A stretch of DNA of 64,000 bases from Tomocerus qinae. Taxonomy: Eukaryota; Arthropoda; Collembola; Entomobryomorpha; Tomoceridae. Where the stretch lies: contig CM034546.1 in the NCBI GenBank assembly GCA_020055645.1, positions 88,846,001 through 88,910,000 of the forward strand, in the 5' to 3' direction. Both the position numbers and the translations under genes were made by a program. The notes below the pieces were generated by a model. It saw nothing but the letters and a program-made list of their open reading frames with translations, was not told the DNA's origin and did no database searches. Positions 62,276-64,000 of the stretch are shown here, one piece after another; positions within the stretch are counted from its first letter, which is position 1, and every line of letters begins with the position of its first letter.

Positions 62276-63358
62276 AGTCAATTACCTAGATAGTTTTTTG
62301 ATGCAATTGTTTACAAGTTCCTTGAAATACATTTGATTGAATAGTGATGCTCGTAAAATTAATGCAGTCTAGCGTAAATATGTAAATCCGTTTAATACTT
62401 AGGTAAGAAAAATTTGTAAGTAGTAGCCGAGAAATATTCCGCTGTATGTAGTATTTAAATAGCTTTATGATCTATTTTCATTTCACGTTGTGGACAAATA
62501 TAATATTAGCCATTAATTCGTAAAAAAAGTTTTTGGTCATACTACAATGTATCGAAGATAAAATAAATGTCGCTACATTAGCTTTTCAAACCTGAGGAAG
62601 TGATACATATTAATTTTATTTAAGCTCTCGAAAACTAATTTTCGGGCAAGTTATTTTTCAAATCCTCTATTGTTTTGACTTTGACTAAGCAACAATAAAA
62701 TCTCATAAATCTGTACTTAGTGTATGATTCATTGCTCATGCATTTATTTCCTGTTCATTTCATCATTCTCGTAGATATCGGCATTAAGCCATACGCCTTA
62801 CGCTGGTGGAAAAACCTTGTCAACCTCTATTATTTTTACGAAAATATGTGAAAAAATAGAGAAAAGAGAAAAAAGAAAGAAGGGAAAAAGGTGAGAAGAG
62901 AAAAAATTAAATGGGGAAAAGAGAGTTTAATTCCCTTCTCAAATCGAAGAAAACACCCAAAATATCAATAAATCTCGATTTTATAGTTTTAAGCCTAACT
63001 TTTTTTGCTCGCGCAAATCTGCCTGTTGTGTATGACTGTACGACGTCATTGCCCCTTCCAACACCCATGAAAAATACGGCATTGGTTTGCTACTCAGTTT
63101 TTAAAACTGAGTAGTGCAATTTCAACGTGTCCTCAGGGATTTTTTTCAGGTTGCCAGTGAAAAACATTTTTTCCACCAGCGAAGCCTTAGGTAAGCTTTA
63201 GGAAGTACCAGGAAAATTTCTGAATATTTTCGAACTTGATTTCCATTAGGGTTATAATACTACAAATAAAATCCAATCGGCGATAATGTGTTTGGGGTTT
63301 TATCTTTTAATCTATCATAGAAAAGAAAAGTATAACAATACAAATATCTAACTGCAGT
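62276..63358. other. Convergent 3' regions of PPM1K (+) and the knottin gene (-)
   Basis: Contains PPM1K poly(A) signals at 62562-62567 and 62694-62699, an inverted-repeat element at about 62793-63190, and an ATTAAA on the minus strand (63306-63311) that could end the knottin-type mRNA. No additional gene was seen. Confidence 0.5.
62793..63190. mobile_element. MITE-like element with inverted ends and an internal hairpin
   Basis: The left end CGCCTTACGCTGGTGGAAAAA (around 62795-62815) is matched by the reverse complement of the right end (AGGCTTCGCTGGTGGAAAAA, around 63170-63190). The interior holds a hairpin, CTACTCAGTTTT and its exact complement around a single T (63090-63114). No ORF of note is present. 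The ends are approximate and no flanking duplication was recognised. Confidence 0.55.
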
Positions 63359-63778
63359 TTATAAATTCAATTCCACACATGATCCTGGGGATTTTCTTGA
63401 AGGGCGATAACAGTAGAACTTTGCCCGATTACGGAGTTGACAACAATCGTTATTATACTGGCAGGATTCCTTGTTTGGAACACACTCAAAACAATAAAAG
63501 AAAGACAAAATAAATTGGCAGATAATCAAATGTCTGACTACGTGGCTAATCAATTAATCAATCACCAAATCATTCTCAGTCAGTATTGTATGTAAAGAGG
63601 TCAAAATTATATTACCAGTTGGGAGACTTACAGGAGGTAAAAATCTTTTGATGCGTCCTAATGTTTTAAAAGAGAAGTCTTTCTTGGAGCATTCTCCTTC
63701 GAAAAAGATAATCCCTAAAATATACAACACAAAAAATACACTTGAAAATATTCTGCACATTTTAAAGAGGCTCTGCAT
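63359..63778 (-). CDS. Secreted cystine-knot-type (knottin-like) peptide precursor, two exons
   Basis: Exon 1 is 63778-63632 (49 codons, donor CCT|gtaagt, phase 0). Exon 2 is 63484-63359, after a T-rich tract ending in gag, also phase 0. The precursor has 90 residues. Residues 7-26 form a hydrophobic signal peptide core (CRIFSSVFFVLYILGIIFFE). A short propeptide follows, ending in a dibasic RIKR site after which FLPPC begins. The predicted mature part has six cysteines spaced C-x6-C-x5-CC-x9-C-x10-C, the inhibitor-cystine-knot pattern found in many arthropod secreted peptides. The exon junction falls exactly before the first framework cysteine, separating leader from mature domain. Such peptides act outside the cell, for example on channels or receptors, or in defence. 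Which of these applies here cannot be told from sequence. Confidence 0.7.
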
Positions 63779-64000
63779 TTATCTTATGATTTTCCCCGTT
63801 TGTCGTTCTTCTGTCTGTATTCAGAATAATATTTGAAGTCCTTCTGAAGCAAGGCTGGAATTACATTTTTGAAGGAACAGTATTTATTTCATTAACTTTA
63901 AAAATGTCCTATTAAAAACAATACCAAATGTAAAAGGTAGCCAGAAGCATTTAACAATTTCTGATTATTTTGTTTATTGCATTATACCTGCTGCACTAAA
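63779..64000 (-). other. Upstream region of the knottin-like gene
   Basis: About 220 bp to the window edge, AT-rich. It should contain the 5' UTR and perhaps the promoter of the minus-strand peptide gene. No TATA box or initiator could be assigned with confidence. Confidence 0.35.

Noticed and set aside
63359-63553. Exon 2 of the knottin-like gene read alone with its own upstream Met as signal peptide (MISHVVRHL start)
   Set aside because: The hydrophobic stretch before the cysteines is the T-rich intron end. Exon 1 supplies a better signal peptide and a phase-matched strong donor. The single-exon reading remains a less likely alternative.
1-64000. CRISPR arrays, operons, phage or LTR-type elements
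   Set aside because: No regularly spaced repeats of that kind, no reverse transcriptase, integrase or capsid-like frames, and no long terminal direct repeats were seen.

Overview
This is AT-rich eukaryotic DNA with spliced genes, GT-AG introns from about 70 bp to more than 10 kb, AATAAA poly(A) signals and several small inverted-repeat elements. An arthropod is the best guess. The reasons are a giant neuronal-scaffold gene built like arthropod Ank2, a two-exon secreted cystine-knot-type peptide gene, and a metazoan mitochondrial PP2C phosphatase. No prokaryotic features were seen, and no rRNA or tRNA gene could be supported.

Layout. Positions 1 to about 15.3 kb (+) hold the 3' part of one very large gene whose 5' end lies outside the window. 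Its exons are huge, disordered and rich in Ser, Glu, Thr and Lys. They carry four separate repeat families: SPEK decapeptides, TD-x-ED-L motifs, EPT-x-TE-I/F-F-x-Q units, and DSL motifs. Almost every exon joint is phase 1, so exons can be skipped without losing frame. The best guess is the giant C-terminal part of an Ank2-like ankyrin, a spectrin- and microtubule-linked membrane scaffold. A possible alternative last exon lies at 18.44-18.52 kb. From there to 34.7 kb there is mostly non-coding DNA with no well-supported gene. Positions 34.7-50.04 kb (-) hold at least five exons of a conserved-looking but unrecognised helical or coiled-coil protein. Its start codon is at 50040 and it includes a 10.4-kb intron. 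Positions 55.8-62.3 kb (+) hold a complete six-exon PP2C phosphatase that I identify as PPM1K, the mitochondrial branched-chain ketoacid dehydrogenase phosphatase. Positions 63.36-63.78 kb (-) hold a complete two-exon gene for a 90-residue secreted precursor with a six-cysteine knottin framework.

Non-coding DNA contains at least four inverted-repeat elements, MITE-like or foldback: 5037-5833 (inside an intron of the giant gene), 32731-33296, 40265-40496 (with a 13-bp flanking duplication) and about 62793-63190. The genes do not form a pathway; they are ordinary neighbours. The giant gene and the coiled-coil gene converge, as do PPM1K and the knottin gene. All exon boundaries are read from splice consensus and phase agreement only, without transcript data.
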